Source: Tahibacter harae
GTDB lineage: Bacteria > Pseudomonadota > Gammaproteobacteria > Xanthomonadales > Rhodanobacteraceae
Length of the DNA stretch: 49,699 nt
Assembly (NCBI RefSeq): GCF_024437735.1
Contig: NZ_JANFQO010000031.1
Location: 1 to 49,699, forward strand
Direction: 5' to 3'
This document shows, in pieces, positions 32,909-43,700 of this stretch. The notes beneath the pieces were generated by a model. The model made no database searches, was not told the DNA's origin, and worked only from the letters and a program-made list of their open reading frames with translations. Position 1 is the stretch's first letter, and the number at the start of each line of letters is the position of its first letter. The translations under genes and the position numbers were made by a program.

Positions 32909-35368
32909 CTACAGTCCCGCCGCCTCCCCAGCGCCGAATCGCTGCTCCGCCGGCAGCTGCGCATCCAGTTCCAGCCGGCGGGCCTGCAGCGCGGCCGCCG
33001 CAGCCTGGTCGCCGCGGGCGCGGCGCCAGCGTTCGGCCAGGGCCAGGGCATCGCCGGCGGTGTCGTTCTCCGCGTCCAGTTCGAGCAGGGCGGCGCCGGC
33101 GGCGTCCAGCCGGCCCAGTTCCAGTCCCAGCCGCGCGCGTTCGCGTGCCAGATGGCCGGCGCCGATGCGGTCGCCGGCACCCAGGGCCTGCAGGCGCGCA
33201 TCGGCCAGCCGGGTCAGGGCAGGATCGATGGCACCCAGCGCCGCCGCGGCCTCGGCCTGGGCCGCTGCCGCGTAGGCCTGCAGCGAAGGGTTGCGCGCCG
33301 CGTCGGCCAGTTCCTGCGCATGCCGCGCCGTGGCCTGGGCGGCCGCGGCGTCGCCGGCCTGGCGCTGCAGGCGGGCCAGGCCGGCGGACAGGTAGATAAC
33401 GCGCGGAATCTGCCCCGTCTGTTCGCAGTCGCGCAGCGCGGCTGCGAACAACGCCAGCGCATCGGGCTGCTGCGTGGCCGCGGCCACCTGGGCCAGCGCC
33501 GCCCTGGCGATGGCCTGCATGACCTGGTCGCCCACTTCCGTGGCCAGCGCCAGGGCGCGCTTTGCATAGGCCTGCGCGATGGCGCTCTGCCCCAGGGCGT
33601 TGCGCGCGCCGGCCAGCTCCAGCAGCAGCACGCGCTCGGCGCGCACGTCGCGCGGTGCCGGCGGCTGCAACTGGTGCAGCGCCTGCTCGCCCAGGCGCAA
33701 TGCCTCGCGGTGCATGCCCTGGGCCACCTTGAGCTGCACCAGGTTGGCCAGGAACAGCGACTGCTGCCAGGGCACGTCGCGCTCGCGCGCGATCGCCAGC
33801 GCACGCAACAGCGCGGCCTCGGCGGCGTCGCCGCGGCCGCGCATGCGTTCGAGCACACCGATATTGGCCCAGGATGCCGCCACGCCGAGGTGGTCGGCCA
33901 CACTCTCCGACAGCACTCGCGACTGCTGCAGCCGCTGCGCGGCCAGGTCGTAGTTGCCGCGCCGCGCCGCCACCTGGGCCAGACCGTCCAGGCCGGCCGA
34001 GCGCAGGTCGACATCGGCCGCCTGTTCCGCCACCTGGCCGAACGCCGCCTCGGCCGCATTCAGCCGGCCCAGCTGCAATTGCACATAGCCCAGCTGGCGC
34101 TGCGCGCTCAGCGCCAGCGCCGGCTGGGCAGCTGCGACGGCGCGGCGGCTGACTTCCTCGACCAGGGCCAGCGCGCGTTCGACCTTGCCGTATTTCAGTT
34201 CCAGGCCGGCCAGTTGCAGACGCGGCTGCAAGGCGTCCGGGCGGCGTTCCATACACAACTCGAAATAGCGCCGCGCCGCGTCGATCTCGCCGCGCAGGTG
34301 CGCGTCCACGGCCAGGGCATAGGTCTGCGCGACTTCGCCGGCCAGATCGGCCGCCGCCGCGCCGCGGCTGCGCGGCAGCAGCCAGTCGCGAACGACGCCG
34401 GCCATGTCCAGCGCGAGCCGGCCCGGATCCTCGCCGAACAGGCTGCGCCGGCGTTCGCCGTCCACACCGTCCAGCACCGCGTCGAGGCGGTACAAGGTCC
34501 CGGTACGCCCCAGTTGCAGCGCCAGCGAATGACTGGCGCCGGCGTTCTCGCGCCAGATGCGGCGCCTGGCCGAATCCTCGACCGCGCCGTCGAGCCGGCG
34601 CGCGGTCGCGGTCTGCACCAGGCCCAGTTCGGCGTTGCTCTGCAGCTCGTCGGCGACCAGGCCCATCAGGCCCAGACGCGCCCAGTCCAGGCCGTCCGCA
34701 TCCGGTGCCAGTTGCAGCGGCAGCACCAGCAATCGCGGTGCGGCGCTGGTCTGGCGGCCCTGCCATTGCGGCAGCCAGACCGCCGCGGCGAAGAGGGCCA
34801 GCAACGCGAGCAGCAGCACGGCCAGGCGGCCGCGCCAGGGAATAGGTCGCGCGGCTGCAGATGCAGATGCCGGCGCCGATGTCAGCACCGATGCCGATGC
34901 CGATGAGCGTGCAGGCGCCGCAGCGGACAAACCCGCGCTGCCTGCCGCCGCTGCGTCGATGACAGCTTCCGCAGCCGCTACGGCAACCTGTTCCGCGGCA
35001 GTATCGGTACCGCAGTCCGCGCCCGCGGCGGCAACCGCTTCCGCCGCCGTCTCCGCCTCCACCGCCGCAACCCAGCGGAAGCCGCGCCCGTGCACGGTCT
35101 GCACGAACTGGCGCTGCGCGCCGTCATCGCCCAGCGCCTTGCGCGCCTTGTATACGAGTTGCGAAAGCGAGGCGTCGCTGACCGGCCGCCCGCCCCAGAG
35201 CGCCTCGACCAGTTCCTGCTTGCCGACCACGCGCTCGCGCTGCCGCAGCAGCAGCACGATCAGATCGAACACGCGCGTCTCGCACTCCACCGCCGCGCCG
35301 CCTACCTGCAGCGAACGTTGCGCGGTGTGGATGACGATGTCGGCGCAACGGTAGACGAGTGCGTGCAT
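32909..35368 (-). CDS. CadC-like transmembrane transcriptional regulator with TPR-like repeats
   Basis: 819 residues. An OmpR/PhoB-type winged helix comes first (about 10-100: AAVECETRVFDLIVLLLRQRERVVGKQELVEALWGGRPVSDASLSQLVYKARKALGDDG..FVQTVHGRGFRWVA). An Ala/Ser-rich linker follows, then one membrane span (GRLAVLLLALLALFAAAVWLP, about 190-210), a periplasmic domain resembling the adenylate-cyclase-like TolB_N type (LLVLPLQLAPDADGLDWARLGLMGLVADEL), and about 450 residues of helical TPR-like repeats rich in Ala, Leu and Arg. Such ToxR/CadC relatives bind DNA while tethered to the membrane. The ATG at 35368 starts the DNA-binding domain. No target is evident; the divergent phospholipid operon starts 117 bp away. 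Confidence 0.88.
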   Translation of the reverse strand: MHALVYRCADIVIHTAQRSLQVGGAAVECETRVFDLIVLLLRQRERVVGKQELVEALWGGRPVSDASLSQLVYKARKALGDDGAQRQFVQTVHGRGFRWVAAVEAETAAEAVAAAGADCGTDTAAEQVAVAAAEAVIDAAAAGSAGLSAAAPARSSASASVLTSAPASASAAARPIPWRGRLAVLLLALLALFAAAVWLPQWQGRQTSAAPRLLVLPLQLAPDADGLDWARLGLMGLVADELQSNAELGLVQTATARRLDGAVEDSARRRIWRENAGASHSLALQLGRTGTLYRLDAVLDGVDGERRRSLFGEDPGRLALDMAGVVRDWLLPRSRGAAAADLAGEVAQTYALAVDAHLRGEIDAARRYFELCMERRPDALQPRLQLAGLELKYGKVERALALVEEVSRRAVAAAQPALALSAQRQLGYVQLQLGRLNAAEAAFGQVAEQAADVDLRSAGLDGLAQVAARRGNYDLAAQRLQQSRVLSESVADHLGVAASWANIGVLERMRGRGDAAEAALLRALAIARERDVPWQQSLFLANLVQLKVAQGMHREALRLGEQALHQLQPPAPRDVRAERVLLLELAGARNALGQSAIAQAYAKRALALATEVGDQVMQAIARAALAQVAAATQQPDALALFAAALRDCEQTGQIPRVIYLSAGLARLQRQAGDAAAAQATARHAQELADAARNPSLQAYAAAAQAEAAAALGAIDPALTRLADARLQALGAGDRIGAGHLARERARLGLELGRLDAAGAALLELDAENDTAGDALALAERWRRARGDQAAAAALQARRLELDAQLPAEQRFGAGEAAGL

Positions 35369-35485
35369 GATCGGCCGATTATCCCTCAGCGCGGCGCCGC
35401 CGCGGACGAGGTGCGTTGCGCGCCGCCGCTTGACAAGGCCGCCAGCCACTCGCTATCCACGGCGAAGCCTTCCGCCGGACCCGAT

Positions 35486-36115
35486 ATGAACGACAAGGAC
35501 GCCAATCGCCGCCCCATCGCCGCGCGCAGCCTGGCGTCGATGCAACGCATCGCCGCCGCACTGGCGCGCAGTGGCATCACGCCGAATGCGATTTCCGTCG
35601 CCAGCATCGCCTTCGCCGCGGCCGGCGCGGCGGCGCTGCTGTGGCTGGCCGCGCCCTGGGGCGCCTGGCTCTGCGCCGTGGGCATACAACTGCGCCTGCT
35701 GTGCAATCTGTTCGATGGCATGGTCGCGATCGAGGGCGGCCGGCAGACACCGGCCGGCGCGCTGTACAACGAAGTGCCCGACCGCGTCGCCGACAGCGTG
35801 CTGCTGGTGGCGCTGGGCATTGCCGCTGGCCAGCCCTGGCTGGGCTGGCTGGCCGCCCTGCTCGCCGCGCTGACGGCGTATGTGCGCACGCTCGGCGGCG
35901 CACTGGGGCAGGCGCAGGATTTCCGCGGCCCCATGGCCAAGCAGCAGCGCATGGCGCTGATGACGCTGGCCTGTGTGCTGGCGCCGCTGGAAGCCTGGCT
36001 GTGGCACAGCCGCCACGCCCTGCTCGCCGCTGCCGCGCTGATCGCCGCCGGTTCGGCGCTGACCTGCATCACGCGGCTGCGCGCGATCCGCGTCCGTCTG
36101 GAGGCCGGTGCATGA
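35486..36115 (+). CDS. CDP-alcohol phosphatidyltransferase family protein (variant motif)
   Basis: 209 residues, a multi-pass membrane enzyme of the PgsA/Pls family that transfers a phosphatidyl group from CDP-diacylglycerol to an alcohol. The family motif D..DG..AR........G...D...D is altered: NLFDGMVAIEGGRQTPAGAL, then YNEVPDRVAD. The first Asp is Asn74 and the Arg is Ile82. Either Asn95 replaces the third Asp, or the acidic pair has shifted to Asp99 and Asp103. I recall similar 'DGM.A.EGG...G...NE.PDR..D' sequences, so this is probably a subfamily feature. It starts a three-gene set with ATGA overlaps. The alcohol acceptor is unknown. Confidence 0.85.
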   Translation: MNDKDANRRPIAARSLASMQRIAAALARSGITPNAISVASIAFAAAGAAALLWLAAPWGAWLCAVGIQLRLLCNLFDGMVAIEGGRQTPAGALYNEVPDRVADSVLLVALGIAAGQPWLGWLAALLAALTAYVRTLGGALGQAQDFRGPMAKQQRMALMTLACVLAPLEAWLWHSRHALLAAAALIAAGSALTCITRLRAIRVRLEAGA

Positions 36116-36738
36116 TGGAACGTCTCGCTGCGGCCGGCCTGGTCGGCTTCACCCGCCTGCTGGTCGGTGCCCGGGCCGACTGGCGCGCGCCGCCCGCCCA
36201 GGGCCAGTGCCTGTATTTCGCCAACCACAGCAGCCACCTGGACACGCTGGCCATCTGGAGCGCGCTGGATCCGCCGCGCCGCGCCGCCACGCGCCCGGTG
36301 GCCGCGCGCGACTATTGGGACAAACCCGGCCTGCGCACGTACTTCTCCGGCCGCGTGCTGCGCGCCATCCTGATCGAACGGCGCCGCGACGCCCAGGCCG
36401 CCGATCCGCTGATCCCCGTGTTCGCGGCGCTGGAACAAGGCGATTCGCTGATCCTGTTCCCCGAAGGCACGCGCGCGGCGGAACGCCTGCCGCAGCCCTT
36501 CCGCGGCGGCCTGCACCGCATCGCCGAGGCCTTTCCGCAACTGTCCCTGGTGCCCGCCTATCTGGACACCTTGCACCGCAGCCTGCCCAAGGGCTCGCAC
36601 ATACCGCTGCCGCTGTACTGCAACGTGCGCTTCGGCGCCGCACTGGCCCGGCCGGCCGGCGAGACGCGCGCCGAATTCCTCGCCCGCGCCCACGCCGCCG
36701 TGGTCAATCTGGCCGAAGGCCGCGAGGCGTCCGCATGA
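36112..36738 (+). CDS. Lysophospholipid acyltransferase family protein (PlsC-like)
   Basis: 208 residues. The acyltransferase blocks are visible: NHSSHLDT (H-x4-D, 38-45), the region II Arg near 80-90 (GRVLRAILIERRR) and FPEGTRAAERLPQPFRGGL (116-134), followed by the proline block LVPAYLD. It would acylate a lysophospholipid or glycerol-phosphate derivative at the inner membrane. It overlaps both neighbours by 4 bp (ATGA), so expression is tightly coupled to the CDP-alcohol transferase and the cytidylyltransferase. It is short for PlsC (about 240) and has only a weak N-terminal hydrophobic segment. Confidence 0.88.
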   Translation: MMERLAAAGLVGFTRLLVGARADWRAPPAQGQCLYFANHSSHLDTLAIWSALDPPRRAATRPVAARDYWDKPGLRTYFSGRVLRAILIERRRDAQAADPLIPVFAALEQGDSLILFPEGTRAAERLPQPFRGGLHRIAEAFPQLSLVPAYLDTLHRSLPKGSHIPLPLYCNVRFGAALARPAGETRAEFLARAHAAVVNLAEGREASA

Positions 36739-37670
36739 ATCCCGCACAGAAACTGAGCTGGGTGTTCGGCGGCATCGTCGCGCTGCTGGTGCTGGCTTCG
36801 CTGATCGGCTGGCTGCTGCAGCGGCGCAAGGGGCCGACCGAAGTCATACGCAACCTCAACGCGCGCGTGAACGCCTGGTGGGTGATGGTGGCCGTGCTCG
36901 CCGCCTGCTTCTGGCTGGGGCCGCTGGCGACGCTGCTGGTGTTCGCCTTCATTTCCTTCTTCGCCCTGCGCGAATTCATCACCCTCACGCCGACCCGCGC
37001 CAGCGACCACAAGCCCCTGGCCGTCGCCTTCTATTTGCTGGTGCCGCTGCAGTACTGGCTGATACAGCAGGAGTGGTACGGCCTGTTCGCCATCTTCATC
37101 CCGGTCTACGCCTTCCTCGGCCTGCCCGCGATCGCGGTGCTGGCCGGCGATACCGAGGACTTCCTCGAACGCACCACCAAAATCCAGTGGGGCGTGATGC
37201 TGGCGATCTACTGCATCAGCCATGCGCCGGCCCTGCTCATCCTCAACCTGCGCGGCTTCCAGGGCCAGGGCGCGCTGTTGCTGCTGTATCTCATGCTGGT
37301 GGTGCAGATCAGCGACGTCCTGCAATACGTCTTCGGCAAGCTGTTCGGCCGGCACAAGCTGGCACCGAAGGTGAGTCCGTCCAAGACCGTCGAAGGCCTG
37401 ATCGGCGGCGGCCTGGCCGCGGTCGGCGTCGGCACCGCGCTGTGGTGGATCACGCCATTCACGCCGCTGCAGTCGGCCGTGATGTCGCTGATTATCGTGA
37501 TCTGCGGCTTCCTCGGCGGCCTGGTGCTGTCGGCGGTGAAACGCAGCCTCGGCGCCAAGGACTGGGGCCGCATGATCGAAGGCCACGGCGGCATGATGGA
37601 CCGCATGGACTCGGTCACCTTCGCCGCGCCGGTGTTTTTCCACATTGCCCGTTATTACTTCAGCGGCTGA
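36735..37670 (+). CDS. Phosphatidate cytidylyltransferase (CdsA-like)
   Basis: 311 residues, about eight membrane helices. It makes CDP-diacylglycerol from phosphatidate and CTP. The CdsA signature is complete: QISDVLQYVFGKLFGRHKLAPKVSPSKTVEG, then GGLVLSAVKRSLGAKDWG, and RMIEGHGGMMDRMDSVTF. It would feed the CDP-alcohol transferase of the same operon, while the acyltransferase provides phosphatidate. This is probably an accessory copy, since housekeeping cdsA normally sits beside dxr/uppS. The layout recalls the E. coli ynbA-ynbB pair. Confidence 0.92.
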   Translation: MNPAQKLSWVFGGIVALLVLASLIGWLLQRRKGPTEVIRNLNARVNAWWVMVAVLAACFWLGPLATLLVFAFISFFALREFITLTPTRASDHKPLAVAFYLLVPLQYWLIQQEWYGLFAIFIPVYAFLGLPAIAVLAGDTEDFLERTTKIQWGVMLAIYCISHAPALLILNLRGFQGQGALLLLYLMLVVQISDVLQYVFGKLFGRHKLAPKVSPSKTVEGLIGGGLAAVGVGTALWWITPFTPLQSAVMSLIIVICGFLGGLVLSAVKRSLGAKDWGRMIEGHGGMMDRMDSVTFAAPVFFHIARYYFSG

Positions 37671-37699
37671 AGCGCCGCGTCCGTTGCGCAGGAGTCTGC

Positions 37700-38290
37700 A
37701 TGTACGTCCTTACCCGCCTCGCCTCCGCTGTGTTCCTCGCCGCCGCCGGCAGCGCCGCCGCCGATGCGCGCCTGGAACAGTTCTGGCCCGAACACCAACA
37801 GCGCCTGCACCAGGCACCCGAACGCGCCGCGGCGATGAACACTGCCGCCAAGGTCGAAGCCAGCGATGCCGACGCAAAAGCCATCGTCGAGGAACTGTTG
37901 GCCGAACCGCACCAGACACCGGATGCCGCCGCCCTCACCGGCGAATGGCGCGTGCGCTCGCTGCAGGGCGGCCGCTACGGCATCTATGCCTATCCCTGGT
38001 TCAAGGCGCGCATCGAGGAACGCGACGGCCGCCTGTTCTTTGAAAAGACCAGCGGCTCCCAGCGCCGCAGCGGCTGGCTGCTGCCGCCCTCCGACGGCAA
38101 GGGCGACTGGTATTTCCAGGGCGGCGCGACCGTGAACGAGGATCCGCAGGTCGGCTACAGCAAAATCGGCGACGGCGGCCCGCGCGAGAGCGACAGCGTC
38201 GGCACGGTCTGGGGCATCAGCGAAGGCCGAATACTGATGCTGTTCGACGTCAACGAAACCGGCTACGAGATCTACCAGCTCAAGCGCTGA
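37700..38290 (+). CDS. Exported DUF4893-like protein
   Basis: 196 residues with a signal peptide (MYVLTRLASAVFLAAAGSAAADA). The C-terminal two thirds match DUF4893 as I remember it: LTGEWRVRSLQGGRYGIYAYPWFKARIEERDGRLFFEKTSGSQRRSG, then FQGGATVNEDPQVGYSKIG and ILMLFDVNETGYEIYQLKR. Function is unknown. It follows the cytidylyltransferase by 29 bp with an AGGAG site, so it is probably the fourth gene of the phospholipid operon and acts in the periplasm. Confidence 0.82.
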   Translation: MYVLTRLASAVFLAAAGSAAADARLEQFWPEHQQRLHQAPERAAAMNTAAKVEASDADAKAIVEELLAEPHQTPDAAALTGEWRVRSLQGGRYGIYAYPWFKARIEERDGRLFFEKTSGSQRRSGWLLPPSDGKGDWYFQGGATVNEDPQVGYSKIGDGGPRESDSVGTVWGISEGRILMLFDVNETGYEIYQLKR

Positions 38291-38580
38291 GATCCGGCGC
38301 GGGGGGCGGGATCCAGCCATCCAGCCATCTATACAGAGAAGATTTCCATGCATGGCCAGCCCGCGACATCGTCCCCGCTCCGCACGCTGCTGCCGACGCG
38401 GGACGCCATCGCCGCCCTGCGGCAGACGCGGTCTTCACCACCGGCTTCGAAAGCACGAACTGAACTTAAGCGCAGGCCCCACCCACATCTGCATTTCACC
38501 CGCCGATGTCCCGGTTTCGTTTTGAAAACTCCTGCCGCCCACGTGCCCGCGCCTTGGCCGTAGCGTGCTCCCGCTTTTAG

Positions 38581-38670
<90 letters not shown>

Positions 38671-38885
38671 CTTCTGCGCGCAGGGATGCGCGCCGCCTTA
38701 CCGGGGCCCCATAAGCCGCGGCGAGGCGGCGTAGGACCTGCCCGCGCACCGCGCGGGTCGCGCCCAGGGATGGGCGCGAGTCCGCTGCAGGGCCAGGATG
38801 GCCCTTCAGCGGACCCCGTAGCCGACTCGCGCAGCCGGAGGGCAGGATGCCCGCAGGCCGCGGCTTCTGGGGTGTGTTTTCTTTG

Positions 38886-38919
38886 CCTACTTTCTTTTGC
38901 ACAAGCAAAAGAAAGTAGG
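38886..38919. repeat. 15-bp perfect palindrome with ACAA loop, end of a dispersed element
   Basis: CCTACTTTCTTTTGC at 38886-38900 and its exact complement at 38905-38919. It ends a GC-rich block (38690-38885) that I recognise as a widespread intergenic repeat of Lysobacterales, commonly mis-annotated as small proteins ('...[13 protein letters not shown]'). It may act as a terminator or as one end of a non-autonomous element. Confidence 0.75.
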
Positions 38920-39141
38920 TCGGCCGCCGCAGGCGGACGAAACCGCCTTAAAAATCAACAAACTAAAAACAGCCCGCGCACACAGCCAGCGCGACAACAC
39001 CAAACCCGACAGAACCCCTCAAAACCCCAAGCTAAACAACAACAAACACCCCTCCCACCCCAAGATGCAATCTCCCCCAACACCCGTTATCATCCGCGAT
39101 CCCCAATCAATCCCTTCATCCGCATTAAAGGATATGCCGCG

Positions 39142-40341
39142 ATGAGCAGCTACCTGTTCACCTCCGAATCGGTGTCCGAAGGCCACCCGGACAAGATCGC
39201 CGACCAGATTTCCGACGCCGTCCTCGACGCGATCCTGGCCAAGGACAAGCGCGCCCGCGTGGCGTGCGAGACACTGGTGAAGACGGGCGCCGCCATCGTC
39301 GCCGGCGAGATCACCACCGACGCCTGGGTCGATTTCGAAGAGCTGACCCGCAAGGTCATCAACGACATCGGCTACGACAATTCCCAGGTGGGCTTCGACG
39401 GCCATACCTGCGCCATCATCAACATGATTGGCAAGCAGTCGCCGGACATCAATCAGGGCGTGGACCGCAAGAAGCCGGAAGAACAGGGCGCCGGCGACCA
39501 GGGCCTGATGTTCGGCTACGCCACCAATGAAACCAAGGACATGATGCCGGCGGCGATCTACTACTCGCACCGCCTGGTCGAGCAGCAGGCCAAGGTGCGC
39601 AAGCACAAGAAGTCGCCGCTGCCGTGGCTGCGTCCGGATGCGAAGAGCCAGGTCACCCTGCGCTATGAAGACGGCAAGGTCGCCGCGATCGACGCCGTGG
39701 TGCTGTCGACCCAGCACGATCCGGGCGTCAAGCAGAAGGACCTGATCGAAGCCGTGCGCGAGCACATCATCAAGCCCGTGCTGCCGGCCAAGTGGATCCA
39801 CAAGGGCACCAAGTTCCACATCAACCCGACCGGCAAGTTCGAGATCGGCGGCCCGGTGGGCGATTGCGGCCTGACCGGCCGCAAGATCATCGTCGACACC
39901 TACGGCGGCTGGGCCCGCCACGGCGGCGGCGCGTTCTCGGGCAAGGATCCGTCCAAGGTCGACCGTTCGGCCGCCTACGCGGCGCGCTACGTGGCCAAGA
40001 ACATCGTCGCGGCCGGCCTGGCCGACCGCTGCGAAATCCAGGTCTCCTACGCCATCGGCGTGGCCGAGCCGACCTCGATCTCGGTGACCACCTTCGGCAC
40101 CGGCAAGATCGCCGACGACAAGATCGAAAAGCTGATCCGCAAGCACTTCGACCTGCGTCCGTACGGCATCATCCAGATGCTGGACCTGATCCACCCGATG
40201 TACCAGCAGACTGCGAGCTACGGCCACTTCGGCCGCACCCCGCAGCTGGTCAAGCTGCCCAACGGCGAGACCTACACCACGTTCTCGTGGGAAAAGACCG
40301 ACAAGGCCGACGCGCTGCGCGCCGACGCCAAGCTGAAGTAA
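39142..40341 (+). CDS. metK: S-adenosylmethionine synthetase
   Basis: 399 residues. It makes SAM from methionine and ATP. Fixed motifs: [23 protein letters not shown] (methionine/ATP site), [16 protein letters not shown], and the glycine-rich P-loop-like [23 protein letters not shown]. The ATG at 39142 follows AAAGGATAT about 10 bases upstream. It stands alone between repeat-rich stretches; ahcY and metF, common neighbours in this group, are not next to it. Confidence 0.97.
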   Translation: MSSYLFTSESVSEGHPDKIADQISDAVLDAILAKDKRARVACETLVKTGAAIVAGEITTDAWVDFEELTRKVINDIGYDNSQVGFDGHTCAIINMIGKQSPDINQGVDRKKPEEQGAGDQGLMFGYATNETKDMMPAAIYYSHRLVEQQAKVRKHKKSPLPWLRPDAKSQVTLRYEDGKVAAIDAVVLSTQHDPGVKQKDLIEAVREHIIKPVLPAKWIHKGTKFHINPTGKFEIGGPVGDCGLTGRKIIVDTYGGWARHGGGAFSGKDPSKVDRSAAYAARYVAKNIVAAGLADRCEIQVSYAIGVAEPTSISVTTFGTGKIADDKIEKLIRKHFDLRPYGIIQMLDLIHPMYQQTASYGHFGRTPQLVKLPNGETYTTFSWEKTDKADALRADAKLK

Positions 40342-40373
40342 GCGACTCGCGGCACCGCCAGCCGCGGCGCCGC

Positions 40374-40467
40374 GCAGTCCGTCCCATACGGGCCGCTAAC
40401 GCGCGGCCTGCTACAAGACGGACTGCCCATCAGTCTGCTGCACGACCGGGGCCGCCATGTGCGGCCC
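40374..40467 (+). terminator. Structured region after metK: nested hairpin plus terminator-like hairpin
   Basis: GCAGTCCGTC (40374-40383) pairs with GACGGACTGC (40417-40426), with an inner 6-bp stem (GGCCGC/GCGGCC) inside. A second hairpin, GGGCCGC (40449-40455) with GCGGCCC (40461-40467), is followed by TTGTCGT. Together they probably end metK transcription. The rest of 40468-40733 shows no gene. Confidence 0.45.
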
Positions 40468-40733
40468 TTGTCGTATCTGCGGTCCGCCGCGGCCCCGCCC
40501 CCCTGGAATCGGGGGAGTCGCCGCCGTTCTGCGTCCAGCACACTGTCGGCAGGTTACGGCAGGACGAACCGGGGACGGGCAGCCCCGGTTTCGATCGCCC
40601 AGGCACCGGGTCCGCGCCGCCGAGGCGCCGGCCGCGCCTGCGCCGCCGGACGGGAAAACGCCTGCAAATCCGTTTTCCGACACAGCGCCAGACACCGATC
40701 TCCAAGCAATCGCCATTTTCAGGAAGCCGTTCC

Positions 40734-43700
40734 ATGAAACATCTGCCGCGTCCGCCCCACTCTCCCGCGCTATGGTCCGCCGCCGCCCTGCTGGCCGGCC
40801 TGGGCGCAGCATCCGCCCAGGCCGCCAGTTGGGACCTGTCCCTGCCCGACCAGGGCAGCCGCAGCGTGCTGGTGGCCAATGCCGTCATCTCCGGCGCCAA
40901 CCGCTGGGTGCTGGGCAGCCAGGGCGAAGCCACGCTGCTGCTGCGCGAAAGCGGCGGCATCTCCAACGAGGTGACCCGCAGCATCGCCGAGGCGCGCCTG
41001 CTCGCCATGCCCGAAGGCGGCGTGCTGGTGCTGGAGACCACCGGCCTGCGCAGCAGCCTGCGCCGCCTGGACGGCCAGGGCCTGCCGCTGTGGCAGCGGG
41101 AAATGCCCAACGTGCTGCTGGCCCTGACCGACGCCGGCGGCGCGCTGTGGCTGGAAACCGTGGAAGGCTGGCAGCGCCTGGCCGCCGACGGCACGCCGCG
41201 CAGCCTGCTGCTCAAGCGCCAGCAGCCGGTGCTGGAACGTACCGTGCCGGAAACCCAGCAGGACCAGCCCAGCTACCAGCGCCCGCAGCGCGCGGTCAGC
41301 GCCGACGGCGGCCTGTTTGCCTCGGGCTGGAGCCAGACCGCCGGCGCCGGCGTTGCCCAGGTCACGCGCTACAGCTACGACGGCCGCCTGGCCTGGAGCT
41401 GGCAGGACGCCGGCGGCACCGAGAACCTCGAATTCAACGCCGTCGGCATAGGCCCGGCCGGCACGCATTGCGCCGCCGGCCGCGCGCGCAGCGGCGGCAC
41501 GCTGCTGCGCCGCTGCTTCTCCGCCGATGGCCAGCCGCTGTGGAATTCCCGGTCCGAAGCCGGCGCCGACGCCAGCACGCCGCTGATCGCCGTGCGCGCC
41601 GACGGCAGCCTCTACGCCCTGGACCGCCTCGACGCCGACACCGCCCGGCTCGCCCATGAGGGCCCCAATCCCGCGCAGCGCTGGACCCGTCCGCTGCCCG
41701 CCAACGTGGCCGACCTCTGCGCCACCGCCGTGCCGGGCTGCGCGCTGCGCGTGGATGCCGCCGGCAACGCCGTGGTCATCGCCTACGGCGCGCGCGTGGC
41801 CGGCGGCAGCCAGCGCCTGCGCCTGATCAGCTACGCGGTGGACGGCAGCCTGCGCTTTGACCAGGAACTGCCGTTCTCCACCATCTCCGGCATCAGCCAG
41901 GACAGCCGCGGCCACTATTTCGCGGTGGGAACGCGCGTGGCCGGCGCCTGGCGCCTGATCGAGCTGGATACCCAGGGCCGCGTGATCGCCGACAACCTGG
42001 AAACGCAGACCCGCAACTACAGCCGCGTGCTGGCCCTGGGCGCCGCCGCGCCCGGCGACACCTACGAGGCCAGTTATGGCGAGGGCGATACCTACGTGGT
42101 CGCCGCCGCCGACGGCGCCGAGAGCTACCGCCTGCGCCGCGTCGACGGCGCCGGCGCCACGCGCTGGGAGCGCGAGCTGCCCGGCCACCTCGACGCCGCC
42201 CAGCTGACCAGCTCCGCCGCGCGCGTCTGCGTCGCCGAGATCGAGACCCGCAGCGGCCGCCCGGTCAACCGCATCCGCTGCCTGGACGCCGCCGACGGCA
42301 GCGAGAAATACCTGCGCCCGTCCACCGCGCCGATCAGCTTCCGCACGCGCGATCCGCAGCCGGCCAGCCTGTTCCGCCTGCTGCCCGGCGAGCGCCTGGT
42401 GACATCCTTCCCCTACGACGGCATCCAGTTCTACAACGCCAGCGGCGCGGCCGAAGTACGCTACGGCACCGACGAGATCACGCCGCTGGGCGACGTCAAC
42501 GACATCGGTGCCAGCGTCATCGTCGAGCGCGTGCTGGCCGACTACCCCGACAGTGACGACGGCCAGATGATCCGCCGCACCGCCAGCGGCCGCGTGGCGT
42601 TCACGCTGGACCTGCGCACCGAACGCCTGCAGCCGCTGCAACTGGTGTATTCCGGCCAGGCCATCTACGTGCTGGGCAAGGAAAGCCAGGCCGCCGGCGA
42701 CTACTACGTCTGGTCGCTGGATGAATCGGGCTTCCACAACTGGAAGCGCCGCCTGGTCGGCGCCTCCGGCCTGGCCAATATCGCCGTCGACGGCGACGAG
42801 GTCATGGTCGTGCGCCGCATCAACCCAGGCACGGCCGATGCGCAGCTGGACATCGAAATCCTGCGCACCGAGGACGGCAACCGCGTCTGGCGCAAGACTT
42901 TCCGCGGCGACCAGGCCGTGCTGGACGCACCCGCCCGGCGCATCGCCGCACTGCGCGCCGGCGATTCGCGCTGGAGCCTGCGCAGCCTGGCCCTGGCCGA
43001 CGGCGCCGAGACGCCGGAGATCGTCTATCCCTGCAGCCGCCAGGACTGCGGCTTCAGCCAGATCCTCGCCCACGCGGGCAGCCTGCGCGTGGCCCGCGCC
43101 GAACAGGTCAGCGCGCGCAACTACGTGCAGATCACGCCGATCCGCCTGGACCAGGCCGGCATCGGCGGCGCCTGGGGCCCGCTCTACGGCGAAGGCGAAG
43201 GCCTGGTGATCGACTGGCTGGGCCATGCACGCCTGGCCTTCGCGCCCTGGTTCACCTTCTCCCGCGGCGGCGGCAACGATCCGGCCCAGCTGCGCTGGTA
43301 CGTGGCCCAGGCCGGCAATGTGGAGCCGGGCGCAAAAATCGCCAATCTGGAAATCTATACAAGCGCCGGCGGCGTGTTCGACACCCCGGGCGACCGCCGC
43401 GTCACCCGCGTCGGCACCGGCACGCTGCAGTTCAGCGACTGCAGCAACGGCCAGCTCAGCTACCGCTTCGACGAGACCTTCAACGACGGCGCCAGCGGCA
43501 ACGTCAGCCTGACCCGCCTCACCCCGGCCACCGAACCCTGCGAACTGGCCGACGGCAGTATCCAGGCCGCGGCCGGCGCGCGCCCGCCGTCCAAGGGCTT
43601 CGATGCACGCCAGAGCGGTTCCTGGTACGAGCCGGCCACCGGCGGCCAGGGCCTGCAGATGACGGTACAGCCCGACGGCCCGTTCTTCGGTGCCTGGTTC

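Noticed and set aside
38348..38563. 71-residue open frame starting at an ATG after the DUF4893 gene
   Set aside because: Weak ribosome site, low-complexity product and it runs through a probable gene remnant in another frame.
39000..39141. SAM or SAH riboswitch before or after metK
   Set aside because: I found neither a SAM-I/SAM-II-like core nor the SAH riboswitch consensus; the upstream region is A/C-rich and unstructured apart from the palindrome.
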